The notes: generated by a model not told the origin, from the sequence alone. A stretch of 37,250 nucleotides of DNA from CAYUUR01 sp964510235 (GCA_964510235.1 CAZEBF010000008.1:1-37250); one strand, 5' to 3'. Positions 8,310 through 16,171 are shown, numbered from the stretch's first letter. Program-made: numbers and translations.

Positions 8310-8895
8310 CTCGACCAGTGGCTTCATCAATGGTGACCGCTCCTGGTCGCAAAACTTCAACTGCATCATCGACCATGCGGATAATCGTTGAGGGTTGGTG
8401 TCCTTTTAGGTTACCTCCGTCGACATAAAAATCAACCGCATCCTCAAAGTACGCTTGGGCCTCCTTAAGGTCATTTGCCGGTGGTTCACCGGGACGATTA
8501 GCGCTTGTCGTCATGAGCGGACCAGTTTGCTTCAAGAAGCTATGAATGTATTGGTCGGCCGGAATTCGCACCGCCAGACTGTACGAACCCTTGTGTAACG
8601 CCGCGAGCTCTGGTCCGGCCGGTATCACAACAGTCACAGCGCCAGGCCAGTAATTTTCGACGGCTTTCAGGTAGCGAGCTTTTAATCCGAGATCAATCAA
8701 CTGCTCGCTGTCTGCAGCAATGATGGTGCCGGGCTTGGCAACCCGCTGCTTTAGCCCATATAATCGATCGACCGCTGCCCCATCACTGATTTTAGCGACT
8801 ACTCCATAAACAGTATCAGTCGGCAAGATACCCACTGCACCAGCCTGAACAGCTTGTATCAACTCGGCGTCATCTAACGTAGTAAAATGCTGCAT
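8299..8895 (-). CDS. tsaC: L-threonylcarbamoyladenylate synthase (Sua5/YciO/YrdC family)
   Basis: This 198-residue cytoplasmic enzyme makes threonylcarbamoyl-AMP from threonine, bicarbonate and ATP for the t6A37 modification of ANN-decoding tRNAs. The sequence shows the YrdC-fold hallmarks: GILPTDTVYGVV near residue 22, KQR in the nucleotide site, PGAVTVV, SLAVRIPAD, and the SANRPGEPP loop near 132. It lacks the extra C-terminal Sua5 domain, so TsaC length is the better match. The ATG at 8895 is divergent from mscS across a shared 21-base promoter. No Shine-Dalgarno sequence sits at a normal distance. Confidence 0.93.
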   Translation of the reverse strand: MQHFTTLDDAELIQAVQAGAVGILPTDTVYGVVAKISDGAAVDRLYGLKQRVAKPGTIIAADSEQLIDLGLKARYLKAVENYWPGAVTVVIPAGPELAALHKGSYSLAVRIPADQYIHSFLKQTGPLMTTSANRPGEPPANDLKEAQAYFEDAVDFYVDGGNLKGHQPSTIIRMVDDAVEVLRPGAVTIDEATGRVIS

Positions 8896-8900
8896 TTCCT

Positions 8901-8910
8901 TGCTATACTA
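8901..8910. promoter_or_regulatory. Symmetric bidirectional -10 for tsaC and mscS
   Basis: TGCTATACTA reads TATACT on the plus strand (8904-8909), seven bases before the mscS ATG at 8917. On the minus strand it reads TAGTAT (8910-8905), nine bases before the tsaC ATG at 8895. One near-palindromic box appears to fire both ways, giving two near-leaderless messages. Confidence 0.55.
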
Positions 8911-8916
8911 CCACCA

Positions 8917-9816
8917 ATGGTGGAAGAAATCGCAACAAACATAGCAAAAAAACTTGATCAAATGGGTGATGTGGTCGGCGACTGGCTGAGTGAAAACCTC
9001 GTACCAATTTTACTGATACTGGTTTTTACGTATATCCTACGCCGCGTTTTAACCGTTTTGATTGGTCGCTCGTTACACAGAACAATCCGCCGTGACCTCT
9101 ACCCAACAGAAAAAGACCGCAAAAAACGTATCGACACTCTCAATGAGCTGGTCAGTGCCATCGTCCGTGTTGGTGCCTGGTTTGTTGCTGCCCTCATGAT
9201 AATTAACCAACTGGGCATCGATACTGCACCGTTAATGGCGAGTGCGGGCGTGGTAGGTATTGCGCTCGGTTTTGGTGCACAGAGCCTGATCAAAGACTTT
9301 GTGACAGGTATCTTTATTATCTCAGAAAACCAATACCGCATTGGGGACGTCGTGCGGATTGGCACACAGGACGGTACCGTTGAGGCAATCACCATTCGTA
9401 CCACGATCTTGCGTGACCTTGACGGCAATGTACATCACGTGCCAAACGGATCAATCGTGGTCACCACCAATATGACCAGCGGATTTAGCCGTATAAACGA
9501 AGATATAATCGTGTCAGCAGATGCGGAAATTGCTCAGATAGAAAAGATCATTAACGCGGTCGGTAAAGGCCTGGCTGAAAAAGAAGATAATAAAAGTATC
9601 ATTATCGAGGCACCTTCATTTGCTCGAGTTGACGGTTTTGTTACTAACGGGATGATTGTGAAGATTCTCGGTAAGGTGGTTGACGGTGAGCAGTGGAAAA
9701 TCAGAGGTGAACTGTATCGACATTTACGCAAAGAATTTGATAAGGCAGGGATTACGTTAATCCAAACTCAACATGTTGCAGTTCACCAGCCATCGAGTAA
9801 GAGCAAGAAGTCCTAA
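8917..9816 (+). CDS. mscS: MscS-family mechanosensitive channel
   Basis: This small-conductance channel opens under membrane tension to release solutes during osmotic downshock. I place the start at the ATG at 8917 (MVEEIAT), giving 299 residues. The alternative ATG at 8887 would lie upstream of the TATACT box at 8904-8909 and overlap tsaC. Three hydrophobic segments precede the pore helix, where the glycine/alanine-rich GVVGIALGFGAQSLIKDF motif is diagnostic. The beta domain follows with YRIGDVVRIG, GTVEAITIRTT and HHVPNGSI. The C-terminal alpha/beta domain is present. Its stop overlaps the convergent gene's stop at 9813. Confidence 0.93.
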   Translation: MVEEIATNIAKKLDQMGDVVGDWLSENLVPILLILVFTYILRRVLTVLIGRSLHRTIRRDLYPTEKDRKKRIDTLNELVSAIVRVGAWFVAALMIINQLGIDTAPLMASAGVVGIALGFGAQSLIKDFVTGIFIISENQYRIGDVVRIGTQDGTVEAITIRTTILRDLDGNVHHVPNGSIVVTTNMTSGFSRINEDIIVSADAEIAQIEKIINAVGKGLAEKEDNKSIIIEAPSFARVDGFVTNGMIVKILGKVVDGEQWKIRGELYRHLRKEFDKAGITLIQTQHVAVHQPSSKSKKS

Positions 9817-10127
9817 GCAGCGGAACTGAGTGCGAACCAAGCAATTACAAGTAAAATTGCTAGTACCACAAACGTGACAGCAATCAAACCAACCGGCAGA
9901 GCTGGCCTAGAAGCAGTTTTGGTCGTTTGCTCCATAGCAACTTGTTGCAGCAACTCATCAGCAGATGGCACTGCAGTGGAAATTGGCGCATCTGCAATGT
10001 CCTGTGATGCTGCGTCTGGCGTTCCATGCTCTGATAACTGGTGGTCGGGTGAAGCTACTTTGGGACGAGTAATATCCATAACCAGCGGAGCAGACTTGGG
10101 TGTGTTGGGTGTTGGTGTGTCGTTCAT
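9813..10127 (-). CDS. Tail-anchored small protein, function unknown
   Basis: This 104-residue protein has a long proline/alanine/serine-rich, probably disordered N-terminal part (about 1-75) and one C-terminal hydrophobic helix (about 80-101) with almost nothing after it. That layout predicts a tail-anchored inner-membrane protein with its disordered arm in the cytoplasm. No family is recognised. It follows the MutY-like gene with a 29-base gap that contains TACTAT (10147-10142) and TATAAA (10136-10131) boxes, either of which could give a short-leader transcript. It converges on mscS with a 4-base overlap. Confidence 0.7.
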   Translation of the reverse strand: MNDTPTPNTPKSAPLVMDITRPKVASPDHQLSEHGTPDAASQDIADAPISTAVPSADELLQQVAMEQTTKTASRPALPVGLIAVTFVVLAILLVIAWFALSSAA

Positions 10128-10156
10128 GGCTTTATATGGCTATAGTAGCATGCCTC

Positions 10157-10978
10157 TTACGGTAAATGCCATTGGTTGCTGCTCTTTATAACCAGCTTCT
10201 CCTTTGTTAGGTCTTCAAGCACGCTGCTTAATCGTTCGTCACGTATTAGCACGTCTAGTTCTTGTAACGAGGCGGGGCCGTTGAGCAGTTGCTTCAGTAC
10301 ACGTCCGCGCACTTGTCGACGTGAACCTTGGAAACGACTTTGCTTGGCATAGTGTTTGCTGCGCTTATTCTGATTGCCGACAGTACTCTTTAGGTGTGAT
10401 CCATAGTCCATCAGCGCCCAGTAGAATTCGCGGGGATGTTTCTGATCGAGTGTGGCCTGCAAGTGAATCAAGATTTCGTCATCAGTAACATCGTTCTTAT
10501 CGGCAAAAAAGTGATGCAGATACACCGTACGAACATTGGTCTCAATGAAGTAGGTTGGTTGATTAAAAGCGTAGGTTACGATTGCTGCTGCGGTATTATG
10601 ACCAACCCCAGGAAGACTCTGCAGTAGCTGAGTGTCAGCCGGGATTGTTCCCCGCCATTGCTTAGTAATCACGCCTGCGGCAACATGTAGATAGCCCGCC
10701 CGCCTGTTGTAGCCGAGCCCACTCCACAAGGCTAGTACATCACCTAAAGACGCTCCGGCAAGACTGGTAACGCTCGGGAACGTACTTAGAAAAGCTTGGT
10801 ACTTTGGGATGACTCGACTAACTTGTGTCTGTTGCAACATTAACTCTGACACTAAAATATGATATGGATCGAATTCACCCTCATTATTTGGAACACGCCA
10901 AGGCAAGGTGCGATTATGTGCATCATAATGATCCCAAAGTATTTTTAGGAAACGATTGCAATCAGTCGCTGATGTCAT
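10157..10978 (-). CDS. MutY-like HhH-GPD DNA glycosylase lacking the iron-sulfur cluster
   Basis: This is a base-excision repair glycosylase of the MutY/endonuclease III superfamily, 273 residues. Visible features are SELMLQQTQV at 44-53 (its glutamate matches E. coli MutY E37), the helix-hairpin-helix LPGVGHNTA at 122-130, and FIETNVRTV at about 144-152. The last places Glu where MutY normally has the catalytic-site Asp (LDGNV). The four cluster cysteines that normally follow the core are absent, replaced by a basic stretch (NQNKRSKHY, SRFQGSRRQ). The C-terminal NUDIX-like 8-oxoG recognition domain is also missing; a short winged-helix-like tail remains. A/G-mismatch specificity is therefore uncertain. 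The first 17 bases overlap the preceding pterin dehydratase-like gene. Confidence 0.85.
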   Translation of the reverse strand: MTSATDCNRFLKILWDHYDAHNRTLPWRVPNNEGEFDPYHILVSELMLQQTQVSRVIPKYQAFLSTFPSVTSLAGASLGDVLALWSGLGYNRRAGYLHVAAGVITKQWRGTIPADTQLLQSLPGVGHNTAAAIVTYAFNQPTYFIETNVRTVYLHHFFADKNDVTDDEILIHLQATLDQKHPREFYWALMDYGSHLKSTVGNQNKRSKHYAKQSRFQGSRRQVRGRVLKQLLNGPASLQELDVLIRDERLSSVLEDLTKEKLVIKSSNQWHLP

Positions 10979-11192
10979 CGATTTTTTTAGCTAGTGCCCG
11001 GTCTTGGTCAGTAACAGCACCTGCCGAATGTGTCGACAAATTAATAACTACTTTGCCCCACGACAGTGCAATGTCAGGATGATGCTGGGCAGCTTCTGCC
11101 AAGGCGCCAACTTTGTTAACGAACACTAGTGCTTCAGCAAAATTTGCAAAGCTAAACTCACTGACCAAACTATTGTCTTGTTGCTTCCACAT
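10962..11192 (-). CDS. Pterin-4a-carbinolamine dehydratase-like protein
   Basis: This 76-residue protein matches the compact PCD/DCoH family: FSFANFAEALVFVNKV, the HHPDI active-site motif, then WGKVVINLSTHSAGAVT. Family members dehydrate 4a-hydroxytetrahydrobiopterin after aromatic amino acid hydroxylation, or act in folate or protein-partner roles. No pterin-dependent hydroxylase is in the window, so the physiological substrate is open. It is shorter than the usual ~95-110 residues, losing the N-terminal strand. The start is fixed by a TATACT box ending six bases before the ATG, a leaderless layout. It overlaps the MutY-like gene by 17 bases. Confidence 0.85.
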   Translation of the reverse strand: MWKQQDNSLVSEFSFANFAEALVFVNKVGALAEAAQHHPDIALSWGKVVINLSTHSAGAVTDQDRALAKKIDDISD

Positions 11193-11198
11193 AACATT

Positions 11199-11204
11199 AG
11201 TATA
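11199..11204 (-). promoter_or_regulatory. Leaderless -10 (TATACT) for the PCD-like gene
   Basis: TATACT on the minus strand, preceded by CGC, is followed by exactly six bases and then ATG at 11192, so transcription should begin at the start codon itself. No Shine-Dalgarno sequence is present. Confidence 0.6.
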
Positions 11205-11215
11205 GCGCGTGCTTG

Positions 11216-13189
11216 CTATTGGTAGTAATACCAGCGGTCAATTCCGCCCGTATTTGTAACGTCTTGGATCTTTCGCGGTTCCCCACCTTCAAGGTTTAGC
11301 ACATAGTCAGCCGTCTCCTGATTGGTGTTTAATCGGTAAATGATGTGGTTCTTGCTCAGCCAACCAATTGGGTTTCGTAGGCCACTTTGAGTCTGTATTA
11401 TCTTGTCTTGTCTCGCTGTGAGGTCGTAGCTCAGCAGCACACCTTTGCCGTCACGTTGATCTGCCCACAGACTCTTGGACTTATCTGGACTGTCTCGGTA
11501 TAATCGATTCTTCGGATCGGCCGGCGCGCCAGCTAAAGTAGTTGGTGCCACGTCACCAAGTTTGTATTCATACCAGGCTTGTCCTACCGAAAACTGAATT
11601 GTTTGGTAGTCAATCCTGAATAAGTTCCAGGCTTCTTTGTCGATTATTTGCTGGGCGTCCGTGCCATCTGCCTTAACACGGTGCAAAGCAACTTTGTTTT
11701 TTTGGTTGGCACTGGAAGGCGCGTAGTAAATCACGCCTTGAGCAACCATAACATCATTAAAGTAGTTACTGTATGCCAGTTCTTGCAGCTCATCTTTAGA
11801 GGTGTCGTACGTCATTAGCCGATGGCGCTTAGGACTATTAGCACTTTGGCCGGCTGCAATCGTGACATAGACCAAGCGATCATCAACCCAATCAATAATT
11901 TGAATACGTTCTGAAGTGGCAACCGACTTAAGTTCACCACTGTTGACGTCTACAAGCGAGAGGCTGCTCAACAAGAAGCCATCATCATTGCGCTTATTAT
12001 CCCGAGTCGAGACAACCGCGACAGTCGGTTTTGTGGAGTGGGGCGCAATCACCATATCGTCCCGCTCCGAACCGCTGGCTGCTAGTAAAAGCTTTTCTTG
12101 CTTACCGTCGGCATAGACCTTAAACAAGTCATACTTACCGCTGCGCTTAGAAACAAAAACGTGCTGCTGAGCGGGTGCCATTTTAACAGTTTGAGTGTCT
12201 TTGAGGCTGGTAGCTATTGTACGTTTTTCTACTCGGTAATCAGCTGCTGCAATTGATACATCTATTTTATCTTGATCTTGCACGTCAACGGTCAATACAA
12301 TTTCGCCGTTTTCATCCGCAATAGCACTGGCTAGACCGCTGGTTGCTTCGGTTTTAGATAGCGGTTTATCGGTCAGGAAGTCCTTAACAACAAATCGGTA
12401 CTGCGCGCCTGTTGGAGTTAATGGCACGTCACCAAGTGGATTACTTCCCCAGCCAATGGTGACTTTTTTGCTAAACGGAGCGAAGGCTACTTTCTCAACC
12501 TTGAGCTCACTCGCACCCAGCTTCACATCCTTTAGCGTCACCTTACCTTCCGTGTCGGTTTGTGCCGAAACTGTGCCTACTTGCACTAGTACGTTCTTGA
12601 GTGGCTGGCGCGTACTCTCATCTAGTACTACAACTGACATAGCCGCACGCACACCAGCTATGTTAAGAACAAAGTAACGAGAAGAAGGCACAGCAAAGAC
12701 AGCTACGATAAGTAGACCAATGACGGCAAAGGTAGCATTACGTGCCTTAGGATTATGCCACCAGCGGCTCAGCAGGTTTTTTAGCTTGGCGCGAAAGCCT
12801 TTTGGCTTTTCGGGCGGTACAAACGCTTTGGCAATATCGTCGTCTTCTTTTTGAAGTAAGCTATCACTTTCGGAGCGCGTGATATCATCAACCGCCGCAT
12901 CGGTTTCTTCATCTATCCCGTCTGGTGTTTCAGCAGACTGGGCTGTTGTTGGTGCTTGCGTATCTTGTTGAGCATCATCAGGAGTCTCTGTGCTAGGCTC
13001 AGTCTGGCGCATTTCTTCTGGAAGTTTGTCGTTTGGGATCAATGGTGGAGCACTAGCAGGATCTGTTGGGGTGTCTTCAACTGGTGCCTGGTCGGTTGGC
13101 GCTGCATCGGCAGCAGTTGGCCCCATCAATGAGACTATATGCTCAGGAATATCACTGCTAGTTGGTTGTTTATCGTTTTGTTTTGTCAT
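11216..13189 (-). CDS. Membrane-anchored protein with carboxypeptidase-regulatory-like and TolB-like propeller domains
   Basis: The 657 residues fall into four parts. Residues 1-145 are acidic and proline/alanine/threonine-rich, probably disordered and cytoplasmic. One membrane helix lies at about 151-171 after a basic/tryptophan patch (SRWWHNPKAR). Two PEGA or carboxypeptidase-regulatory-like beta domains follow, at about 183-260 (DESTRQPLKNVLVQVG, DTEGKVTLKDV) and 262-343. A C-terminal region of six-bladed TolB/WD40-like repeats runs from about 345 to 657 (HVFVSKRSGKYDLFKV, LLSYDLTARQDKI). This is a type II membrane protein with an external propeller, possibly a surface sensor or scaffold. 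I recognise no named family. An AAGGA site lies before the ATG. Confidence 0.8.
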   Translation of the reverse strand: MTKQNDKQPTSSDIPEHIVSLMGPTAADAAPTDQAPVEDTPTDPASAPPLIPNDKLPEEMRQTEPSTETPDDAQQDTQAPTTAQSAETPDGIDEETDAAVDDITRSESDSLLQKEDDDIAKAFVPPEKPKGFRAKLKNLLSRWWHNPKARNATFAVIGLLIVAVFAVPSSRYFVLNIAGVRAAMSVVVLDESTRQPLKNVLVQVGTVSAQTDTEGKVTLKDVKLGASELKVEKVAFAPFSKKVTIGWGSNPLGDVPLTPTGAQYRFVVKDFLTDKPLSKTEATSGLASAIADENGEIVLTVDVQDQDKIDVSIAAADYRVEKRTIATSLKDTQTVKMAPAQQHVFVSKRSGKYDLFKVYADGKQEKLLLAASGSERDDMVIAPHSTKPTVAVVSTRDNKRNDDGFLLSSLSLVDVNSGELKSVATSERIQIIDWVDDRLVYVTIAAGQSANSPKRHRLMTYDTSKDELQELAYSNYFNDVMVAQGVIYYAPSSANQKNKVALHRVKADGTDAQQIIDKEAWNLFRIDYQTIQFSVGQAWYEYKLGDVAPTTLAGAPADPKNRLYRDSPDKSKSLWADQRDGKGVLLSYDLTARQDKIIQTQSGLRNPIGWLSKNHIIYRLNTNQETADYVLNLEGGEPRKIQDVTNTGGIDRWYYYQ

Positions 13190-13200
13190 TACAACAGTTC

Positions 13201-13229
13201 CTTACGCTCTAGTATACCAGAAGCGTAAG
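13201..13229 (-). promoter_or_regulatory. Promoter with dyad around the -10
   Basis: TATACT (13216-13211, minus strand) is preceded by TGG and CGCTT. Inverted repeats CTTACGCT (13201-13208) and AGCGTAAG (13222-13229) flank the -10, as an operator would. It drives the 657-residue protein gene. Confidence 0.5.
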
Positions 13230-13237
13230 CACGGTCT

Positions 13238-13594
13238 CTATGATCGTTCGTGAATGACTTGCTTAACGAGCACGTAGATCAAAACTGCAATTAGAATGAC
13301 AATACCACCAATTACAACTGGCTCACGTCCAGCGTAGAACGACTGTACACTGGTATTCTGCGTTTCTTGGTTGGCTCTTAGGTCGGTCAGCTCTTTATCG
13401 ACACCTTGCGCATTCACTTTGATTGCAGCACTAGAAGATTGCTCTAAAAAGGTTGAGGTGCCCAGCACTTGTGAGCCCATGCCTTGTAAGCCAGATTGTT
13501 GAGGCTGTAAGTTTGAGCTTGGAACAGACTGTGGGTTTGAAGTCTGGACGCTACCGCCAGTCTGCTGCTGTGAAAGTGGTCTCTGATCTAACAT
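13238..13594 (-). CDS. Glutamine-rich tail-anchored protein, function unknown
   Basis: This 118-residue protein has a glutamine/serine/proline-rich N terminus (about 1-50), a middle stretch that may be helical (KELTDLRANQETQN), and one C-terminal membrane helix at about 92-111 followed by KQVIHERS. The helix position suggests a tail anchor or type II topology with the low-complexity part in the cytoplasm. I recognise no family. A TAGAGT box ends nine bases before the ATG, giving a near-leaderless message. It precedes the 657-residue protein gene with a 48-base gap that holds that gene's own promoter. Confidence 0.7.
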   Translation of the reverse strand: MLDQRPLSQQQTGGSVQTSNPQSVPSSNLQPQQSGLQGMGSQVLGTSTFLEQSSSAAIKVNAQGVDKELTDLRANQETQNTSVQSFYAGREPVVIGGIVILIAVLIYVLVKQVIHERS

Positions 13595-13640
13595 CGTGCT
13601 TATACTCTACCGATTAGCCGGACTTTTGTCGAGTGACTGG

Positions 13641-14966
13641 TTATGGCGCTAACCTGTTGATGTCGCGCGGGAAGAGCGTGGCTTCTTTGATGTTGTTGAG
13701 CTTGAAGAGTTTTTCGACTAATCGCTCAAGGCCCAGGCCAAATCCACCGTGTGGGGGCATCCCATACTTAAAGGCACTCATGTATGACGCATAGCCAGGG
13801 TTGTCTGGGTTACCACCCATGGACTTTAGCTGTTCAACAAGCTTTGGATACTCGTGTTGGCGCATGCTGAGTGTGGTGATTTCGACGCCACGGAACAGTA
13901 AGTCAGCCCGCAAAGCTATATCAGGATTTTGCTCATCAGCTTTGTGATAGAACTTGAAAGTCTTGCTCTTGGCCGACCAGCCTGTTACAAACACCGCGTC
14001 ACTGCCCTTTTGCTTCTTGGCCCATTCGCAAATCCAGCGCTCTTCATCTGGTCGAAGATCGTCTTCGCCAGTAAAGTCATCTTTGTTTGCCTTAGCATAC
14101 ATCTCGTGAATCTCGTCAATTGTGACACGTGGAATGTCTTCTGCCTTGGCTGGCAGTTGTGCTTTGACGGCATTGAACGGCTTGAAGTACTGCTCACAAT
14201 TTGCCCAGGTGTCATTAACCACATGAATCAGCAAGTCGCCTAACAAGTTTTGAAGTTCTTCAAAAGTCACAAAACCAAGTTCACAATCAACTGTAATGAA
14301 TTCTGTTAGGTGGCGGGTTGTAGCGCTAGGCTCGGCACGGTATGTTGAGCCCATTTCAAAAACTCGCTCAAAAACACCAACCATCATTTGCTTGTAAAAC
14401 TGGGCGCTTTGGGCCAGTGTGGCAGTTTTGCCAAAGTAGTCGAGTTGGAAGACTTCTGCGCCACCTTCTGTGGCTTCTGCCAAAAGCTTTGGTGTATGAA
14501 TCTCGGTAAAGTTGTTGGCTGCAAAGTAGCTTCTGACAGATCGGCAGACTTCGTCTTTGGCCTTGAAGATGCCTTGCTCGTGCAGGTTGCGCAGACTGAT
14601 GGCTCGGTTGTCAAACAGTGTGTCGAGGTGTTCTGATTTGTGGCTGATAGGTTTGTCGATTTCGATTGGCGGTTCGTCGGTAACTGGAACTAGTACTGTC
14701 AGCTTTGGTTCGTGTAGCTCAGCACCACCAGGTGCGCGTGGCTCTTCAATAACATCACCAGTAACTTCAAGTACAGTACCAATCTGTAGTCCACGCAATT
14801 TCTCGACTTCTTCCTTGTCCTGAATAAGCACTTGGACAAGTCCCGCCCGGTCGCGCACGTTTACAAATGTCAGACCACCCAGCATGCGTTTTTTGTGTAG
14901 CCAGCCCTTGATAGTAATTTGTTTGCCGACATGCTCGGCGATTTCTTTGCTAAGAGTTCGTTTCAT
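13641..14966 (-). CDS. aspS: Aspartyl-tRNA synthetase, archaeal/eukaryotic type
   Basis: This class II synthetase charges tRNA-Asp. I set the start at the ATG at 14966 (MKRTLSKEI), six bases after GGAG; an in-frame TTG at 14978 lies upstream but would put GGAG inside the gene. The 441 residues show an N-terminal OB-fold anticodon-binding domain (GWLHKKRMLGGLTFVNVRD at about 21-39), motif 2 (FEMGSTYRAEPS) and motif 3 (GFGLGLERLV), ending in LFPRDINRLAP. The large GAD insertion of bacterial AspRS is absent, so this is the archaeal-type enzyme. His in GWLH, where discriminating enzymes commonly have Trp, hints that it may also charge tRNA-Asn, to be corrected by GatCAB. A structured leader precedes it. 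Confidence 0.93.
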   Translation of the reverse strand: MKRTLSKEIAEHVGKQITIKGWLHKKRMLGGLTFVNVRDRAGLVQVLIQDKEEVEKLRGLQIGTVLEVTGDVIEEPRAPGGAELHEPKLTVLVPVTDEPPIEIDKPISHKSEHLDTLFDNRAISLRNLHEQGIFKAKDEVCRSVRSYFAANNFTEIHTPKLLAEATEGGAEVFQLDYFGKTATLAQSAQFYKQMMVGVFERVFEMGSTYRAEPSATTRHLTEFITVDCELGFVTFEELQNLLGDLLIHVVNDTWANCEQYFKPFNAVKAQLPAKAEDIPRVTIDEIHEMYAKANKDDFTGEDDLRPDEERWICEWAKKQKGSDAVFVTGWSAKSKTFKFYHKADEQNPDIALRADLLFRGVEITTLSMRQHEYPKLVEQLKSMGGNPDNPGYASYMSAFKYGMPPHGGFGLGLERLVEKLFKLNNIKEATLFPRDINRLAP

Positions 14967-15008
14967 GTTGTTCTCCAAAAAAAATTAGTGTCTTTTAGGG
15001 CTGATATC

Positions 15009-15053
15009 GGGTCATGACAGCAAGCCGCTCGCCTGATTAGCGGCTGCCGACCC
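15009..15053 (-). promoter_or_regulatory. Stem-loop in the aspS 5' leader
   Basis: Read on the minus strand, GGGTC (15053-15049) pairs with GACCC (15013-15009), enclosing a perfect inner stem AGCCGCT/AGCGGCT with a 9-base loop. It lies in a leader of about 130 bases between the promoter and the aspS ATG, with a T8 run just before the GGAG site. It may regulate aspS expression. It lacks a T-box element, so the mechanism is unknown. Confidence 0.5.
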
Positions 15054-15100
15054 TGACGTTCATATTCTGTAATTTGTAATGACACATACTCATTACCAGC

Positions 15101-15109
15101 ATTATATCA
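15101..15109 (-). promoter_or_regulatory. Extended -10 promoter for aspS
   Basis: TGATATAAT on the minus strand (15109-15101) is a consensus extended -10 overlapping the end of the upstream CBS gene. The expected transcription start near 15094 yields a leader of about 128 bases. Confidence 0.6.
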
Positions 15110-16165
15110 CCCCTGGCTGTTATCTGGTACAGCTTCTGGCAAATCTTTGTCATGCTTTTGTTCTTTGTGAACCTTGGCGGCCATGCGCTCGGCTACTGCT
15201 CGCATGTCATCATACTGATCAAACTCATCCATGATTGGCTTGCCGATAATTCGCTCAATCACATCTTCGAGTGTGACGATACCCACAATTTCTTCAAAAC
15301 TATTCACGGCTAAAAACAAGTGGTGCTTAGTTTTGAGCATGACTGTGAGCGCCTGGTAGAGATTTTGCGACTCATGTATGTAATAAACATCGGCGCGCAC
15401 TAGGTCACGAATCTTGCCACCCGATTTTTTGCCAACTAAGTCCTTAAGCATCAGCATGCCAACCACATTGTCCTTTTTGCCGTCGTATACAGGGAAACGT
15501 GAGTGGCCAGTATCGTGCAATTCATCCATGAGTATCGGTCCTATTGTGTCATCAATCGACACAAACCGGACGACTCGCTTGGCGATTAATACATCTCGTA
15601 CCAACTCCTGGCCAAATGAGAGCGCATGCATGGCGATTGACAGTTCTTCATCGCTAATACGGTTGTCGGGCTGATGCTTTTGCTTTTCGAGCAGACGGAT
15701 CAGGTCTTCGCGTTCATACAGACCACTGTGCACAGACAAATGCTGAAATTTTTTAACAAACAAGCCGAGCCGCTCAAGCACTGGATGTGAGAAGTTTAAA
15801 ACTGCCCGCAACACAGGAGCAAGCAGAACAGCTAGCTTGTCATTGAGCTTATTAACCCGACTATCTGGAATCCAAAAGAAGCCAAACAAAATGATAAGCA
15901 ACAACGATACTACTGCCCAAAAACCGTGCGTTGCCGTTGCCACCACATACAAGAAGGCAGCACCACTAACGCCAATCCATAGCCACAGCAACATGTCGAG
16001 ACTCGCGCCAAAAGATCGCACTTGATAAACCACACGAGCCGGCGCGTTATGCTGGCGAGCGCGGCGCTTTAACTCAGCCAGGGGCAGATGCGTGTATGTT
16101 TTTTTGAGCGTTAGCCCCAAGTAAAAAAGCACACCCCATATAGCACTAGCTAGTAAAATACTCAT
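15107..16165 (-). CDS. CBS-domain membrane protein (CNNM/hemolysin-C-like)
   Basis: This 352-residue protein has an N-terminal hydrophobic helix and a pair of membrane segments at about 57-95, resembling a shortened DUF21 region. A linker and two CBS domains follow (about 200-250 and 262-318: HSRFPVYDGKKDNVVGML, then FLAVNSFEEIVGIVTLEDVIE). CNNM/CorC-family proteins take part in magnesium or cobalt efflux, and CBS pairs sense adenine nucleotides. The C-terminal CorC_HlyC domain is missing. A TAAGAT box at 16177-16172 ends six bases before the ATG, so the message looks leaderless. Substrate unknown. Confidence 0.85.
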   Translation of the reverse strand: MSILLASAIWGVLFYLGLTLKKTYTHLPLAELKRRARQHNAPARVVYQVRSFGASLDMLLWLWIGVSGAAFLYVVATATHGFWAVVSLLLIILFGFFWIPDSRVNKLNDKLAVLLAPVLRAVLNFSHPVLERLGLFVKKFQHLSVHSGLYEREDLIRLLEKQKHQPDNRISDEELSIAMHALSFGQELVRDVLIAKRVVRFVSIDDTIGPILMDELHDTGHSRFPVYDGKKDNVVGMLMLKDLVGKKSGGKIRDLVRADVYYIHESQNLYQALTVMLKTKHHLFLAVNSFEEIVGIVTLEDVIERIIGKPIMDEFDQYDDMRAVAERMAAKVHKEQKHDKDLPEAVPDNSQG

Positions 16166-16171
16166 GCTTCT

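Noticed and set aside
8887..8916. Upstream ATG as start of mscS
   Set aside because: It precedes the TATACT box that should start the transcript and would overlap tsaC; the extra ten residues are not family-like.
14979..15106. T-box riboswitch before aspS
   Set aside because: No T-box sequence (the TGGnACCGCG-type element) and no specifier-loop layout; the leader is also too short for a classical T-box.
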